This document shows, piece by piece, positions 44,324 through 53,890 of a stretch of DNA of 64,000 nucleotides. The notes beneath the pieces were generated by a model, which was not told where the DNA came from, made no database searches, and saw only the letters and a list, made by a program, of their open reading frames with translations. Position numbers and translations under genes: made by a program. The stretch is from Bacteroidales bacterium (GTDB taxonomy: Bacteria > Bacteroidota > Bacteroidia > Bacteroidales > F082), in the NCBI GenBank assembly GCA_017616735.1, contig JAFZXP010000035.1:1-64000 (forward strand). The letters run 5' to 3'. Position 1 is the stretch's first letter. Each line of letters begins with the position of its first letter.

Positions 44324-44596
44324 TCAATACTCCTTTTTCTTTATAATAGCATAGCCAGCGCCTGCTATAGTCATAATTAACAATCCGGTTCCGAGTGGGG
44401 TGTCGGTGTTTTGTCCGAATGTTTGGTTGACAACAACGTACTCCCATGTTAATGATCTGTCGGCGAAATTGTCGAAGGAGTTGTCAAAGAATCCATCCAT
44501 TTTGGTTTGTGCTTTCGATTTCATTGGTAACAGCAGCATCACCGCCATTACCGCCACGGTTACAAAGACTCGTGAGTTGTTTGTGAACTTTTTCAT
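44324..44596 (-). CDS. Small exported PLGTG-module protein (separate form)
   Basis: A 90-residue protein (ATG 44596; a TTG start at 44605 is less likely). Order: signal peptide to about residue 30 (ends KSKAQ), a 35-residue acidic and aromatic segment beginning TKMDGFFDN, WEYVVVNQTFG, PLGTG at 67-71, a hydrophobic helix (LLIMTIAGAGYAII) and a basic tail KKKEY. The end resembles the three-part sorting signals of exosortase or rhombosortase substrates (motif, helix, basic residues). It is coupled to the lipoprotein gene at 44321. No sortase-like gene for it is in the window. Confidence 0.68.
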   Translation of the reverse strand: MKKFTNNSRVFVTVAVMAVMLLLPMKSKAQTKMDGFFDNSFDNFADRSLTWEYVVVNQTFGQNTDTPLGTGLLIMTIAGAGYAIIKKKEY

Positions 44597-44616
44597 TTTA
44601 ATCAAATTTAATTAGC

Positions 44617-44633
44617 AAATCGTTTTACGATTT
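44617..44633. promoter_or_regulatory. Small inverted repeat before the PLGTG gene
   Basis: AAATCGT, loop TTT, ACGATTT lies in the leader 21 nt before the start codon. It may be an operator or an mRNA hairpin near the ribosome site. Confidence 0.35.
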
Positions 44634-44735
44634 AACGGAAAAAAGTTAAAAAATAAAAATTGAAAAAATAAAAAAAGTAAATATATAAATGTTATTTTGC
44701 TGTTATTTTGCTCAGACCCTGTCTGAAAACGGCGG

Positions 44736-44765
44736 CAAAAGTAGTATTAATTTTTATTGTGTCAA
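44736..44765 (-). promoter_or_regulatory. Promoter of the PLGTG-lipoprotein pair
   Basis: The minus strand shows TTGAC (44765-44761) and the -7 box TACTTTTG (44743-44736) with 17 nt between them, a good Bacteroidota promoter. The leader would be about 135 nt. The 21-nt repeat array lies just upstream. Confidence 0.6.
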
Positions 44766-44781
44766 GAACTATTTCACAAAA

Positions 44782-44860
44782 TACACGGAGACTAAAACGA
44801 TTTACACGCAGAATAAAATTTTGTACACGCAGAATAAAATTTTGTACACGGAGAATAAAA
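44782..44860 (-). repeat. Four 21-nt tandem repeats upstream of the PLGTG gene promoter
   Basis: TACACG occurs at 44782, 44803, 44824 and 44845, exactly every 21 nt. The units read TACACG(C/G)AGA(A/C)TAAAA plus an A/T-rich remainder. The array starts 17 nt upstream of the TTGAC element and ends in the T-run of the upstream terminator. Its position and period suggest a protein-binding array. Confidence 0.8.
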
Positions 44861-44894
44861 AGTTGAGGCGCCCGGGAACCCGGGCGCCTCAACT
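44861..44894 (-). terminator. Terminator after the small PLGSG gene
   Basis: Arms AGTTGAGGCGCCCGGG and CCCGGGCGCCTCAACT (16 bp, 2-nt loop), followed on the minus strand by TTTTTATT. It lies 18 nt after the stop of the gene at 44913. Confidence 0.85.
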
Positions 44895-44912
44895 TCTACT
44901 AACATCTAAGGT

Positions 44913-45158
44913 CTATTCTTCGCGTTTGCGTTTCGCCACAACGTATCCCGCACCAATTGCGGTGAGGATTAACAGACCGCTGCCCAGCGGAGCTGTGACA
45001 TCGGTTGTTATGCCGTGATCGATAGGGAGAAGCGGCATAAAGAAGCCGCCACGGAATATGTCGCCGCCCATGCTCCAGTCAGCGACAAAACCATCCTGTG
45101 CGCTTGCAGCGAAGCTCATTGTCATTACAAATGCTAAAGCTATTATGATCTTTTTCAT
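44913..45158 (-). CDS. Small exported PLGSG-module protein
   Basis: An 81-residue protein: signal peptide MKKIIIALAFVMTMSFAASA, then QDGF and a 35-residue loop, PLGSG at 57-61, the helix LLILTAIGAGYVVA and the basic tail KRKREE. It follows the 2232-residue cargo gene by 19 nt and has a strong Shine-Dalgarno AGGAGG (45172-45167), unusual in Bacteroidota and suggesting high expression. It resembles the separate module at 44324 and the N-termini of the proteins at 3878 and 15264. No catalytic residues are visible; it may be a membrane or surface anchor. Confidence 0.7.
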   Translation of the reverse strand: MKKIIIALAFVMTMSFAASAQDGFVADWSMGGDIFRGGFFMPLLPIDHGITTDVTAPLGSGLLILTAIGAGYVVAKRKREE

Positions 45159-45177
45159 GATATATTCCTCCTATTTT

Positions 45178-48100
45178 TTATCTAACAACAATTTTCTGAG
45201 TTTTCACATCGCTTCCGACCAGACGGAAGATGTAAACACCTTGTGCCGGAACGTTCACAGTCTGAACGCCGTTAACCATGGTGTTGGCCACCATACGTCC
45301 TGTGAGGTCGAACATCTGCAACTCACCCTCGCCGTTGACAATCACGTCGTTACCATTCTGGTAAGCGAAGATGTCACTGTCGAAATTGCCGTTGGCATCG
45401 TAACGCAATTTCACGATGAAGCGTGCGTCGTTGTCGCCAGCTGAAGCCATAAAGCTGTACTCACCGTCGAGCAGCATGTCTACATCCTCGCCAGTGATGC
45501 GGTCGATAACGTGCAGATAATCATATTTGCCTTCAGCCTTGTAACTCAAAGTATACTTACCTGTTGTCATAGCTTTGAAGTTGAGGTTGAACGATTGTGT
45601 CTCGTCGCCCATTGTCGCGATAGCGTAGTTCTGACCGTTTTGCGGGATGTAAACCATCGGGATGTCGCTGTTGCGGTGGTTGATCTTGTTAAGGCCAAGA
45701 CCTTCCTCAAACATAGCGTATGTCACATCCTCATACTGGCCGTTTGCCACTGTAAAAGCGATGAAGTCGCGGTTGGCGCGTGACTTGCTGCCAGTGCTCT
45801 TGCTGATTATGATTTCTTTTTCTTCATCAACCTGAACAAGGAATCCTTGGCAAGGAGCGATTGTTGTCTCAACAGAAGCACCCCATGCACCGGCTTGTGT
45901 AAGTACATAACCGCCAGTCAAAGTTGCTCCAGTGATATTGCTCATTGTAATATTCTGTGAGAATGGGTTGCCGATAAGGTTGAAACCTTTGAGGTCATCG
46001 TTCTCTGCACCTGCTGTAAGTGCAAAGCTAACATCATTATTTCTGAGCTCACCAGCAAATACGAGGTCAGCACCATCTTCTCTCCAATACAGGTATCCGC
46101 GACCAGCTTCAATGTTGGTGAAATTAGTACTGTTTACTCCTGCTTTACTGTTTTCCCATTTCATGTTTTTTTCGTTGTAACGATACAAGTCGTATTCATC
46201 TGTATCTAAGCCTGTTGTAAGGTTTGCATTGCCTGATGTTGTTGTAACAGTTTCATTCAATGGGGATGCGATTGTGTACCAGTCAGCAGCGTCTTTTGCA
46301 GCGTGAGCTGTCGATTTCTTCATTGTAGCTTGAACGCCAGTACCGTTAAACACAAGCTGTCCGCCGTCTTCGATGATGAGATTGTCAGGGCTATTGTTGG
46401 TCAATGCTCCATTCACAGTAACAACTGAACCACTGTGAACAATCAATGACTCTGAAGTAGCAGTAAGATCCAAATCGTTAAGTGTCACATCACCATAAGT
46501 GTCGTAATGCTCAGTAGCGTGAATATTACCTAATGCTACATTACCTGTTTTTTTATAGGTGTAAATCCACTTGATGTAACGTACACTGGCATCAAGATCG
46601 ACATGTGTAATAGATTGTACTGCATCACCAAGAGTTGTGTAAGTTGCCAAATCGTCGTAATTAGTGCCATTCGCAGATGTCTGAACTGTGAATGTGCCTC
46701 CTGAGAAACTATTGCCTTTGATATCATATGATAATGAAACAGGAGCTTGGTTAAGTTTCAGGATAAGGTTGTCACCTGTACCATCAAATTTCATTGCAGG
46801 TGATTGGCCGTAAGTTCCCAAGCCTGTTGGTGTGAGACCTATTGGCAGCTCGCCAGTACCGTTTCCATCATAAGCAAACGGCAGTGTTGCATAATCGATG
46901 ATAAATGCTGCTTGTGTCACAACAGCTGTTGCAGTGACAGTTGCTTTAGCATTGTAGGTGTATGTCAATGTGACAGTTGCTGTACGTTCGGTTTGCTCGG
47001 TGTTAGGCTCGCAAGAGAATGGCACTGTTTCGCCAACAGCACCGAGTGTAAGCCAGCCACCTTCGTTACCTGCAGTGATTTCAGCAGTAAGTTCGCCGCC
47101 TTGTACTGCATTTTCAAGTGTGTAATTAATCTCACCTTCAGTTGCGTCGCATTCAATGTCCACGTCGTTAGTATAGAGGTGAGGATCTGTTGAAGCCACT
47201 TGGCGTTTGTAGAATTTTGTATCAGTTTTAACAATGCTACCTGATTTATATGAACGCCAATCTGCATTGTTATAGATACAAACATAACGTTTGTCTGATT
47301 CTGGAGTAATTGTTAAATAATAACCTTCCTTGTCAGTTGTCGTCACTTCTTCGTATGCAAAGACCTTATTATCTCCAGTGCCAACTCTTAATCCATTATT
47401 AGCATCTGTGCAATATAGCCACTTGTTAGTAATACCATTAGGATAGAATGTATATCCATTATTACCAATTTCTACATTCCATTTTAGGTTATCAGCTGGA
47501 GCATTTGAAAGCTTATCGTTGGCAATTGTAACAGCTGATGCAGATGGTGCGCTTGTAGTACCATTGTCATTGGTCATTGCATAATTGCTGCCATTATTTC
47601 CAACAATTACGAAGATATCGCTTGAGGTGAGGTCTTCCAATGCTGTAAGCACCCATTCGTAGGTTGGAACGACAGGATTGTCAATCCATTGTGCTGTGAC
47701 AGTCACGTTGCTTGCTGGCATTGTGAATGTGTTGTTATTTACATCAATGGTTGTTTGGTTAGCATCTTTAACCAACCATGAATCCCAAATCTTTCCTTCA
47801 GGAGCGCCAAATGCATTTTCGAGCAAAGTCACCTCGGCATTTTCTGTGTAAGGGCTGTTCGGGTCAGTCATTGTGCCTGTGCCGCCGTTGGCAACGTAAG
47901 TGACAGTATAAGTTGGAGCTACATATGCATCCTGGTTAATAGTTACAAGATTTGACTCAGTGTTCACGGTGCTATTACTACCATAAACCTTGAAGTAGGC
48001 TGTTCTGGCAGCACCTGTGTTGGCTGGAACAGTGATGCTGACTTTATGAATTTCAACAATTTCCGTGGTAAGCCATTCGTAAGTGGCTGGTGTTGTGCCG

Positions 48101-51100
48101 TCTGATTCGTAGCAACGAACTTCAAATGTCGGATTGTCGCCCAAACCTTGATATTCGAAGCTTAACACTCTATTTTGTTCGCCACCAACTTCTATATCTA
48201 ATTCTGTTGTTTCAAATACAATGCTTAATGTGTAAGCAGTTTGGTTAATAGTTACGAGATTTGAATAAACAGCATTGTTATCGGCATCTATACCTTTAAC
48301 TTTGAAGTAGGCCGAACGCGCAGCACCTGTGTTGGCTTGGATATTTCCATTGATATTATAATTGTCATTAATTGTAGCTGTAATCCAAGTAGGATTATTA
48401 GTGAGAGGTGTCACACCGTCTGATTCATAGAATATCACCTCAGCTTGTGGATCTGCAGGCATGTTGTTGTATACGACAGGGAGTTCTGCTTGTCCACCTT
48501 CGGCATTCAGATTATAAGTGTCAGGAGTCAGAGTAATTGAAGGAGTGTTATCAACTTTCTTATAGAGTGACAAAGCACCACCAGTTGTGTTGGCATAACA
48601 AGCGAAACCATAAGTGCCATTGCATCTAAGGGTTGCATTTACCCCATTAGTTGTATTTTGCTTATTGACGAAGTCGTATGTTTCTGATTGAGCAGTACTT
48701 TCAACAGACCATAAAGCTTTGTCATCAGTTCCATCAGCTAACATTTGGGCTTTGTTCTTTACGCCAGTACTTGCCGCATAAGCATTTGCGTTAGCACTGT
48801 ATATTGTCCAATAACCTGAAGTTGCACTAGGCGCAATATGCCAAATTATTGTAGCATCATTTGTCGAAATAACATTATTTGACGGAGTGACTTCTTCATA
48901 TTGCAAACGGTCGCTGTCAACAGTGTTTTTCATTGCAGATCCGTCATACACAATCAAATAATCACCTTCAACAAGTTCACCGCTGAAGAACGCATAGTCT
49001 TCGGTTTGAACTGGTGGTACATTAGCAGCTTGGTTGACTGTTACGAGATTAGAATAAACGTAATCCTGATCGCCTAAAGCAAACACTTTGAAGTAAGCCG
49101 TACGAGCTTCGCCGTCGTTCTCATCAATGGTATAAGAAACTACATAACCGCTTGTTTGACCAGCTTCAACTACTACAAGAAGCCAGTCTGGATCTGTGTT
49201 CAAAGGTTCGTTGTTGGCATTATAGTATTGAATGTCAAAATCATTGGCTTCAGTAATAGTGATGTCTTGATATGTTAATGCTAAAGTGTTGGTCTCGCCT
49301 GCTGCTGGAGCATTTACTGTGGCAGGGTCAACTGTTATTGTTGGCACTGGTAAAGCAGCTTGTGATACTGTGACATTTTTTGTAACAGTTTGATTAGTGT
49401 TATAAGTATATGTCAGTGTGACAGTTGCTTGACGTGCTGCACCGTCATTGGCAGTAGTGGTAAAACCAACTTCGCCCATTTCATCAACTTGTTGGTATGT
49501 GAAATCAGAAATCCACGTTGCTTCTGTAAAAGCTGTCATTGTACCAGCCACGTAGTTTTCAATTTCATAATCGATTGTGCCTGAAGTAGCATTGTAAGCC
49601 AATACATCTGGGTTTTCAACATTAATGACTGGCGGAAGAACGACAGTGCCTGTGTATTTGAAAAGCGTAAGCTTTACTTGGTTTGAAGTATAACAAGCAA
49701 ATCTGGAATTGCCTGAATTGTAATTAAATTGTAACATTCTGTCCGTATTAGAAACATTTTTGAGTGTTACCAAGTTGTTGGCAAATGAGAAAGTCCATTC
49801 GCATGTCTCATCTACGAAATCGCTAGTTGCATATAAGTTGTTGCTGCTGCCACTGTAATAAAGGTATCCGTAACCTTCCATATACAAAGAGTATCCGTTA
49901 GATGTAGCGGCGACTAGCACTCTATATCCGTCAGTTATTGTGTTGGATTCAATTTTGTTTCCAACAGTTGACACAGTAGCGGTTGTACCTAAGTTGTTAT
50001 TAACACCTGTCAAAGCGTAATATGTGGTGCTGTTAATACCTGTAAGGAGGTAACCGCCGCTCCAGTCTGTCTGTGCTTCGGTAACCATTTCGTAGCAATC
50101 GCCTGTAATGCCGTTTATGGCGGTTCCAGTAATGGTTATAGTCTGTGTTTCTGCACCTGTGCTTGAAACTGATATGGTTGCTGCTATCTCGCCAACTGCG
50201 GTAGGAGTATATGTCCAGGTAACTTCTGTGTCTTCAGCTCCTTGATTGATGCTTACCGGATTCACCGAGCCGTTTCCATCAACACTTATCGTAATGCCTG
50301 CAGTAAGGCTGCTCTGTGATACTGTGAAAGTTCTTGAAATTTCTTCGCCAACAGCATTGTTATCTCCCAAATCGAAACTTGATGCGCTAAGGATAATAGT
50401 TGGGGTGCTTGGAATGTATTCTTCAATATCAGCAGCACTACGAGGAAGAATTTCTTTGGTTGAGTTGAATTGTTGATAAACGCCAGTGATATTATAATAA
50501 TGGTTGGCCACTAAAGTTGTGCCAAAATCGTAAAGCGCATTATAAACCTGAAGGGTGGTAGTGCCATCAGTTAAATAATATTTGTTGTTATCAACGCTGC
50601 AAGTTAAGTTTTCATAATGAACCAAAGCGCCTGTATTGACACCGGCGAGGTTAGCCATTGTGATATCGGCAGCTGTGACTGTACCACCAGTAGTGACTGA
50701 AATGCCTGTTGTTTGTGAGTTGAGCTGGGTAATCTCGGCGAAACCATTATATAATTGGACTTTGCAGTTTACTGTTCCACTAAGGATATTGCCAGTGGTG
50801 AAGCCCATGTCGCCACCATTGTCAAAGATGACAAAACCATTGGTTCCATCTGTAACAAACACGTTTTTACCGTTGCTTGAAACGCCAGAAACAACCCAAT
50901 TGTTTAAAGAAACCTCTGCTGAAGTTGCTGTATTGCCAACTGATGTTGCAGCTGCAAATAATTCAGGTATAGTGGCGCACACTATGGGAGCTGCAGTTTG
51001 TGTAACGGTAACATCCTTTGTGACTGTTTCTTTTGAGTTGCCGTAAGAATAAGTCAATCGAACAGTTGCTGTACGAGCTGTTGTTGCTGTGTTTGCTTCA

Positions 51101-51876
51101 CATGAGAGAGGCACACTGCCGTTGTTGGGACCGCCCACGGTCAACCAATCGCCTCCAGAAACTGGTGATGAAGACATTTCGCCACCAGTTACAGGATTAT
51201 TTACGGTGTATGTGATAGAACCTTGAGTAGCATCGTAAGCGAGGTTAACGTTGTTGGCTGTAATTGATGGAGATGAGCCGCCAGTACTATGGTAATATTC
51301 AACTTTAGAAATAGTAATGAATCCATTAGCGGAACCTGATGCACAATCAAATTCAATCTTGTAAAATAAGTTTGTGGTTGGAGTAGTTAATGTTACAGTT
51401 TGGGTGCCTGTCGCTTTTGTAAATGTGCCAACTTCGGTCCATGTTGAATTAGCAGTGTTCGTAGAGCTCGTATATAGTTTTATGGAAGTAATATTGCTTG
51501 CGTTGTTTGCATTAATAGCATCAATCGTAAGAACTACTTTGGTTACGGCTTCTGAATAAGCGGTGGCAGTTGTGATTTTCCCTAAAGATGCATTGTTTTT
51601 TCTACCGAATTTTACATAATCCCAGGAAGTAGGAATTCCTGTTGTTGTCGAATTTGATTGGTAATTAGTGTTACCGTTTTCAACAGACCATGTAAAATCT
51701 CCATTTGTTGTTGTCCATGTAGAAATGTAATTAGAGCTAGTGCCATAGTCAAGGCCAAACAAGCAGGTTGAATAAACCTCTTCAGTTCTCGTTTGCCCCC
51801 ACAATGTTCCTGTGGTTGCCATCATTGTCAGCAGCATTAATGCCGCCGCGATTAAAAATGTAAATTTTCTTTTCAT
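45178..51876 (-). CDS. Giant type IX secreted protein with BACON/Ig-like repeats (2232 residues)
   Basis: The protein has a signal peptide (ends GTLWGQ), a beta-sandwich region, and at least six repeats in which a strand pair such as NVNLAYDATQGSITYTVNNP is followed by WLTV..., ARTATVRLTYSY and VTVTQ. This matches the BACON-type domain that often binds glycans or mucin. One unit (about residue 1430) reads TYTVTYVANGGTGTMTDPNS, like a Listeria-Bacteroides repeat. The last 80 residues (ELQMFDLTGRMVANTMVNGV to IVVR) are a type IX sorting domain. The likely role is adhesion or glycan binding at the surface. It is transcribed with the small PLGSG gene. Confidence 0.8.
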   Translation of the reverse strand: MKRKFTFLIAAALMLLTMMATTGTLWGQTRTEEVYSTCLFGLDYGTSSNYISTWTTTNGDFTWSVENGNTNYQSNSTTTGIPTSWDYVKFGRKNNASLGKITTATAYSEAVTKVVLTIDAINANNASNITSIKLYTSSTNTANSTWTEVGTFTKATGTQTVTLTTPTTNLFYKIEFDCASGSANGFITISKVEYYHSTGGSSPSITANNVNLAYDATQGSITYTVNNPVTGGEMSSSPVSGGDWLTVGGPNNGSVPLSCEANTATTARTATVRLTYSYGNSKETVTKDVTVTQTAAPIVCATIPELFAAATSVGNTATSAEVSLNNWVVSGVSSNGKNVFVTDGTNGFVIFDNGGDMGFTTGNILSGTVNCKVQLYNGFAEITQLNSQTTGISVTTGGTVTAADITMANLAGVNTGALVHYENLTCSVDNNKYYLTDGTTTLQVYNALYDFGTTLVANHYYNITGVYQQFNSTKEILPRSAADIEEYIPSTPTIILSASSFDLGDNNAVGEEISRTFTVSQSSLTAGITISVDGNGSVNPVSINQGAEDTEVTWTYTPTAVGEIAATISVSSTGAETQTITITGTAINGITGDCYEMVTEAQTDWSGGYLLTGINSTTYYALTGVNNNLGTTATVSTVGNKIESNTITDGYRVLVAATSNGYSLYMEGYGYLYYSGSSNNLYATSDFVDETCEWTFSFANNLVTLKNVSNTDRMLQFNYNSGNSRFACYTSNQVKLTLFKYTGTVVLPPVINVENPDVLAYNATSGTIDYEIENYVAGTMTAFTEATWISDFTYQQVDEMGEVGFTTTANDGAARQATVTLTYTYNTNQTVTKNVTVSQAALPVPTITVDPATVNAPAAGETNTLALTYQDITITEANDFDIQYYNANNEPLNTDPDWLLVVVEAGQTSGYVVSYTIDENDGEARTAYFKVFALGDQDYVYSNLVTVNQAANVPPVQTEDYAFFSGELVEGDYLIVYDGSAMKNTVDSDRLQYEEVTPSNNVISTNDATIIWHIAPSATSGYWTIYSANANAYAASTGVKNKAQMLADGTDDKALWSVESTAQSETYDFVNKQNTTNGVNATLRCNGTYGFACYANTTGGALSLYKKVDNTPSITLTPDTYNLNAEGGQAELPVVYNNMPADPQAEVIFYESDGVTPLTNNPTWITATINDNYNINGNIQANTGAARSAYFKVKGIDADNNAVYSNLVTINQTAYTLSIVFETTELDIEVGGEQNRVLSFEYQGLGDNPTFEVRCYESDGTTPATYEWLTTEIVEIHKVSITVPANTGAARTAYFKVYGSNSTVNTESNLVTINQDAYVAPTYTVTYVANGGTGTMTDPNSPYTENAEVTLLENAFGAPEGKIWDSWLVKDANQTTIDVNNNTFTMPASNVTVTAQWIDNPVVPTYEWVLTALEDLTSSDIFVIVGNNGSNYAMTNDNGTTSAPSASAVTIANDKLSNAPADNLKWNVEIGNNGYTFYPNGITNKWLYCTDANNGLRVGTGDNKVFAYEEVTTTDKEGYYLTITPESDKRYVCIYNNADWRSYKSGSIVKTDTKFYKRQVASTDPHLYTNDVDIECDATEGEINYTLENAVQGGELTAEITAGNEGGWLTLGAVGETVPFSCEPNTEQTERTATVTLTYTYNAKATVTATAVVTQAAFIIDYATLPFAYDGNGTGELPIGLTPTGLGTYGQSPAMKFDGTGDNLILKLNQAPVSLSYDIKGNSFSGGTFTVQTSANGTNYDDLATYTTLGDAVQSITHVDLDASVRYIKWIYTYKKTGNVALGNIHATEHYDTYGDVTLNDLDLTATSESLIVHSGSVVTVNGALTNNSPDNLIIEDGGQLVFNGTGVQATMKKSTAHAAKDAADWYTIASPLNETVTTTSGNANLTTGLDTDEYDLYRYNEKNMKWENSKAGVNSTNFTNIEAGRGYLYWREDGADLVFAGELRNNDVSFALTAGAENDDLKGFNLIGNPFSQNITMSNITGATLTGGYVLTQAGAWGASVETTIAPCQGFLVQVDEEKEIIISKSTGSKSRANRDFIAFTVANGQYEDVTYAMFEEGLGLNKINHRNSDIPMVYIPQNGQNYAIATMGDETQSFNLNFKAMTTGKYTLSYKAEGKYDYLHVIDRITGEDVDMLLDGEYSFMASAGDNDARFIVKLRYDANGNFDSDIFAYQNGNDVIVNGEGELQMFDLTGRMVANTMVNGVQTVNVPAQGVYIFRLVGSDVKTQKIVVR

Positions 51877-51970
51877 AGTTTTGTAATTTAAATTATTATG
51901 TTATTTTATTGATTATCAATTATTTACACCAAACACAAACCTCACATCCTCAATACACTTTTAAAACTTA

Positions 51971-51978
51971 CAAATATA
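51971..51978 (-). promoter_or_regulatory. Promoter -7 box of the giant protein gene
   Basis: The minus strand reads TATATTTGTAAG, 94 nt before the ATG. A second match, TATCTTTGCC at 52068-52061, would give a leader of about 180 nt. Confidence 0.5.
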
Positions 51979-52141
51979 AATAAAGTATCGTTCAATATTC
52001 AAAAGAATTATTAACAATGTGATGTTGATAACAGGTCCTTTTGATTTTTAGAACTTGCGGCAAAGATATGGCAAAAATTCCGTACGCCCGACAATTTTAA
52101 CATTTTTTAACACAATGTGCGAAAAAACGCACATTATTTCA

Positions 52142-52149
52142 TAAATTTG
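52142..52149 (+). promoter_or_regulatory. Promoter -7 box of the acetyltransferase-symporter gene
   Basis: TAAATTTGCATC lies 22 nt before the ATG at 52172. The 295-nt gap upstream of the gene is A/T-rich and holds only these divergent promoters. Confidence 0.6.
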
Positions 52150-52171
52150 CATCATCAACAATCGCATCACT

Positions 52172-53890
52172 ATGGCAACAATCGACAATCACAAGGCTAA
52201 TCGCACTATCCGCAAAGTTTCTCTGCCTGATGACGGAGAGCGACTTTTGGAAGTTTTCGCCGCAGCCAAAAGTATAATGGCGGCCGACGGCAATGTTAAC
52301 CAATGGAAAGACGGCTATCCGTCGTTGGAAATTGTGCGCTCGGATATGGAGAAAGACGGAGGTTTTGTGGTTGAAGACGGTGGCGCGATAGTGGCATACT
52401 TCGCTTTCCTGCCATCGCCAGAGCCCACATACTCAACCATTTACGATGGCCGATGGCTTGACAACACAAAACCGTACCATGTCGTTCACCGTATTGCAAG
52501 TTTACCCGATGCGCATGGTATCTTCAAGAGTATCATGGACTTCTGCTTCGCCCGCGAGAGCAACATCCGCATCGACACGCATCGCGACAACCGTATAATG
52601 CAGCACAACATCCTGAAACACGGGTTTAAATATTGCGGCATCATACATCTTGACAACGGCGACGAGCGGCTGGCGTATCAGAAGCTGGCTGAGAAGAAAA
52701 AAATCTCCCTCACCGCTCAAATCGGCATAGCTCTGGTGCTGGCGGTGATTGCCGGCGTGCTGTTGCGCAACCAGGCCGGTTTTGTAAACGAATACATCAA
52801 GCCAATAGGCACTATATTTCTTAACTTATTGAAATTCATAGTGGTACCACTGGTTCTTTTCTCCATTATGGCGGGCATATTGTCGATGAACGACATTAAA
52901 AAAGTGGGCAGTCTGGGGCTTCGCACCTTGATATACTTTATGGTGACCACCCTCTTTGCGGTGACGTTGGGGCTTGTGATTCCGAGTCTGTTTAAGGGCA
53001 TACTGCCTGTCATCCATATCAGCGCAGAATCGGCAAACGCCATAGAGGTTCCGCATCTGACAGTGATGGACCAGATAGTCAACATGTTTCCCGACAACAT
53101 ACTAAAGCCACTGAACTCTATGTTGATGATGCAGGTGATAGTGATTGCTTTGTTCTTTGGAATTGCCATGGTGCACGTTGGCGAGAAAGGCGAAATGGCG
53201 CGCAAGGTCACGCTCAGCTTCAACGATGTGGTTGGCAAAATCCTGGAATATATCATGGCATTGGCGCCAATCGGAGTGTTCTGCATGTTGACGCCAGTGG
53301 TGGTTGACAACGGTCCGGCAGTGCTAGGTTCATACGCGGCGCTGCTGGCATTGGCATATCTCTGCTTCGCCATCCATGCCGGAGTGATATACTCGTCAGC
53401 GGTGGGAATTTTGGGAGGTCTCTCCCCTGTGAAATTCTTCAAGGGTATGCAACCAGCATTGTTGTTCGCTTTCTCAAGCGACTCGTCGGTAGCTACCCTG
53501 CCCTACACCATGCAATGCACTGAAAAACTTGGTGTTAGCAAAGATATCGGTCGTTTTGTGTTGTCGTTGGGAGCCACCATCAATATGGATGGAGTCGCCA
53601 TCTATCTGGGTGTAGCCTCGGTGTTTATGGCCAATTGTTGCGGCATCGATCTCAGCATGAGCCAATATATGGCCATTGCTTTCGCATCAACTATAGCTTC
53701 AATCGGCACTCCAGGCATCCCGGGAGGCAGTTTGGCATTGATGGCTATGGTGTTTGCATCGGCTGGCATACCTGTGGAATGCGTGGCTGTTGCAGCCGGC
53801 ATCGACCGAATCATCGACATGGGCCGCACAGTGATGTCGGTAACTGGCGACGCCTCCTGCGCTGTTGTGATGCAGAAGATTATATCATAA
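52172..53890 (+). CDS. GNAT acetyltransferase fused to a dicarboxylate/amino-acid:cation symporter
   Basis: The 572-residue chain has two parts. Residues about 12-175 look like a GNAT-fold acetyltransferase (TIRKVSLPDDGERLLEVF, YFAFLPSPEPTY, IRIDTHRDNRIMQHNILKHG, FKYCGIIHL). Residues about 180-572 are a complete DAACS/GltP-type symporter with eight hydrophobic segments, ATLPYTMQC near 446, the region LGATINMDGVAIY near 466 and ASIGTPGIPGGSL near 508. No stop or frame break separates them. The family carries C4-dicarboxylates, glutamate or serine/threonine with sodium or protons. The combination suggests coupling of uptake with acetylation, or simply a fused neighbour; this is inference. Confidence 0.82.
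   Translation: MATIDNHKANRTIRKVSLPDDGERLLEVFAAAKSIMAADGNVNQWKDGYPSLEIVRSDMEKDGGFVVEDGGAIVAYFAFLPSPEPTYSTIYDGRWLDNTKPYHVVHRIASLPDAHGIFKSIMDFCFARESNIRIDTHRDNRIMQHNILKHGFKYCGIIHLDNGDERLAYQKLAEKKKISLTAQIGIALVLAVIAGVLLRNQAGFVNEYIKPIGTIFLNLLKFIVVPLVLFSIMAGILSMNDIKKVGSLGLRTLIYFMVTTLFAVTLGLVIPSLFKGILPVIHISAESANAIEVPHLTVMDQIVNMFPDNILKPLNSMLMMQVIVIALFFGIAMVHVGEKGEMARKVTLSFNDVVGKILEYIMALAPIGVFCMLTPVVVDNGPAVLGSYAALLALAYLCFAIHAGVIYSSAVGILGGLSPVKFFKGMQPALLFAFSSDSSVATLPYTMQCTEKLGVSKDIGRFVLSLGATINMDGVAIYLGVASVFMANCCGIDLSMSQYMAIAFASTIASIGTPGIPGGSLALMAMVFASAGIPVECVAVAAGIDRIIDMGRTVMSVTGDASCAVVMQKIIS

Noticed and set aside
44782..44860. CRISPR or satellite repeat
   Set aside because: Repeats are 21 nt end to end without unique spacers, and the place fits a promoter-upstream array.
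52172..53890. Two separate genes joined by an error
   Set aside because: No stop or start signal is found at the joint, codons run smoothly and the linker is plausible, so the fusion is taken as real but flagged.
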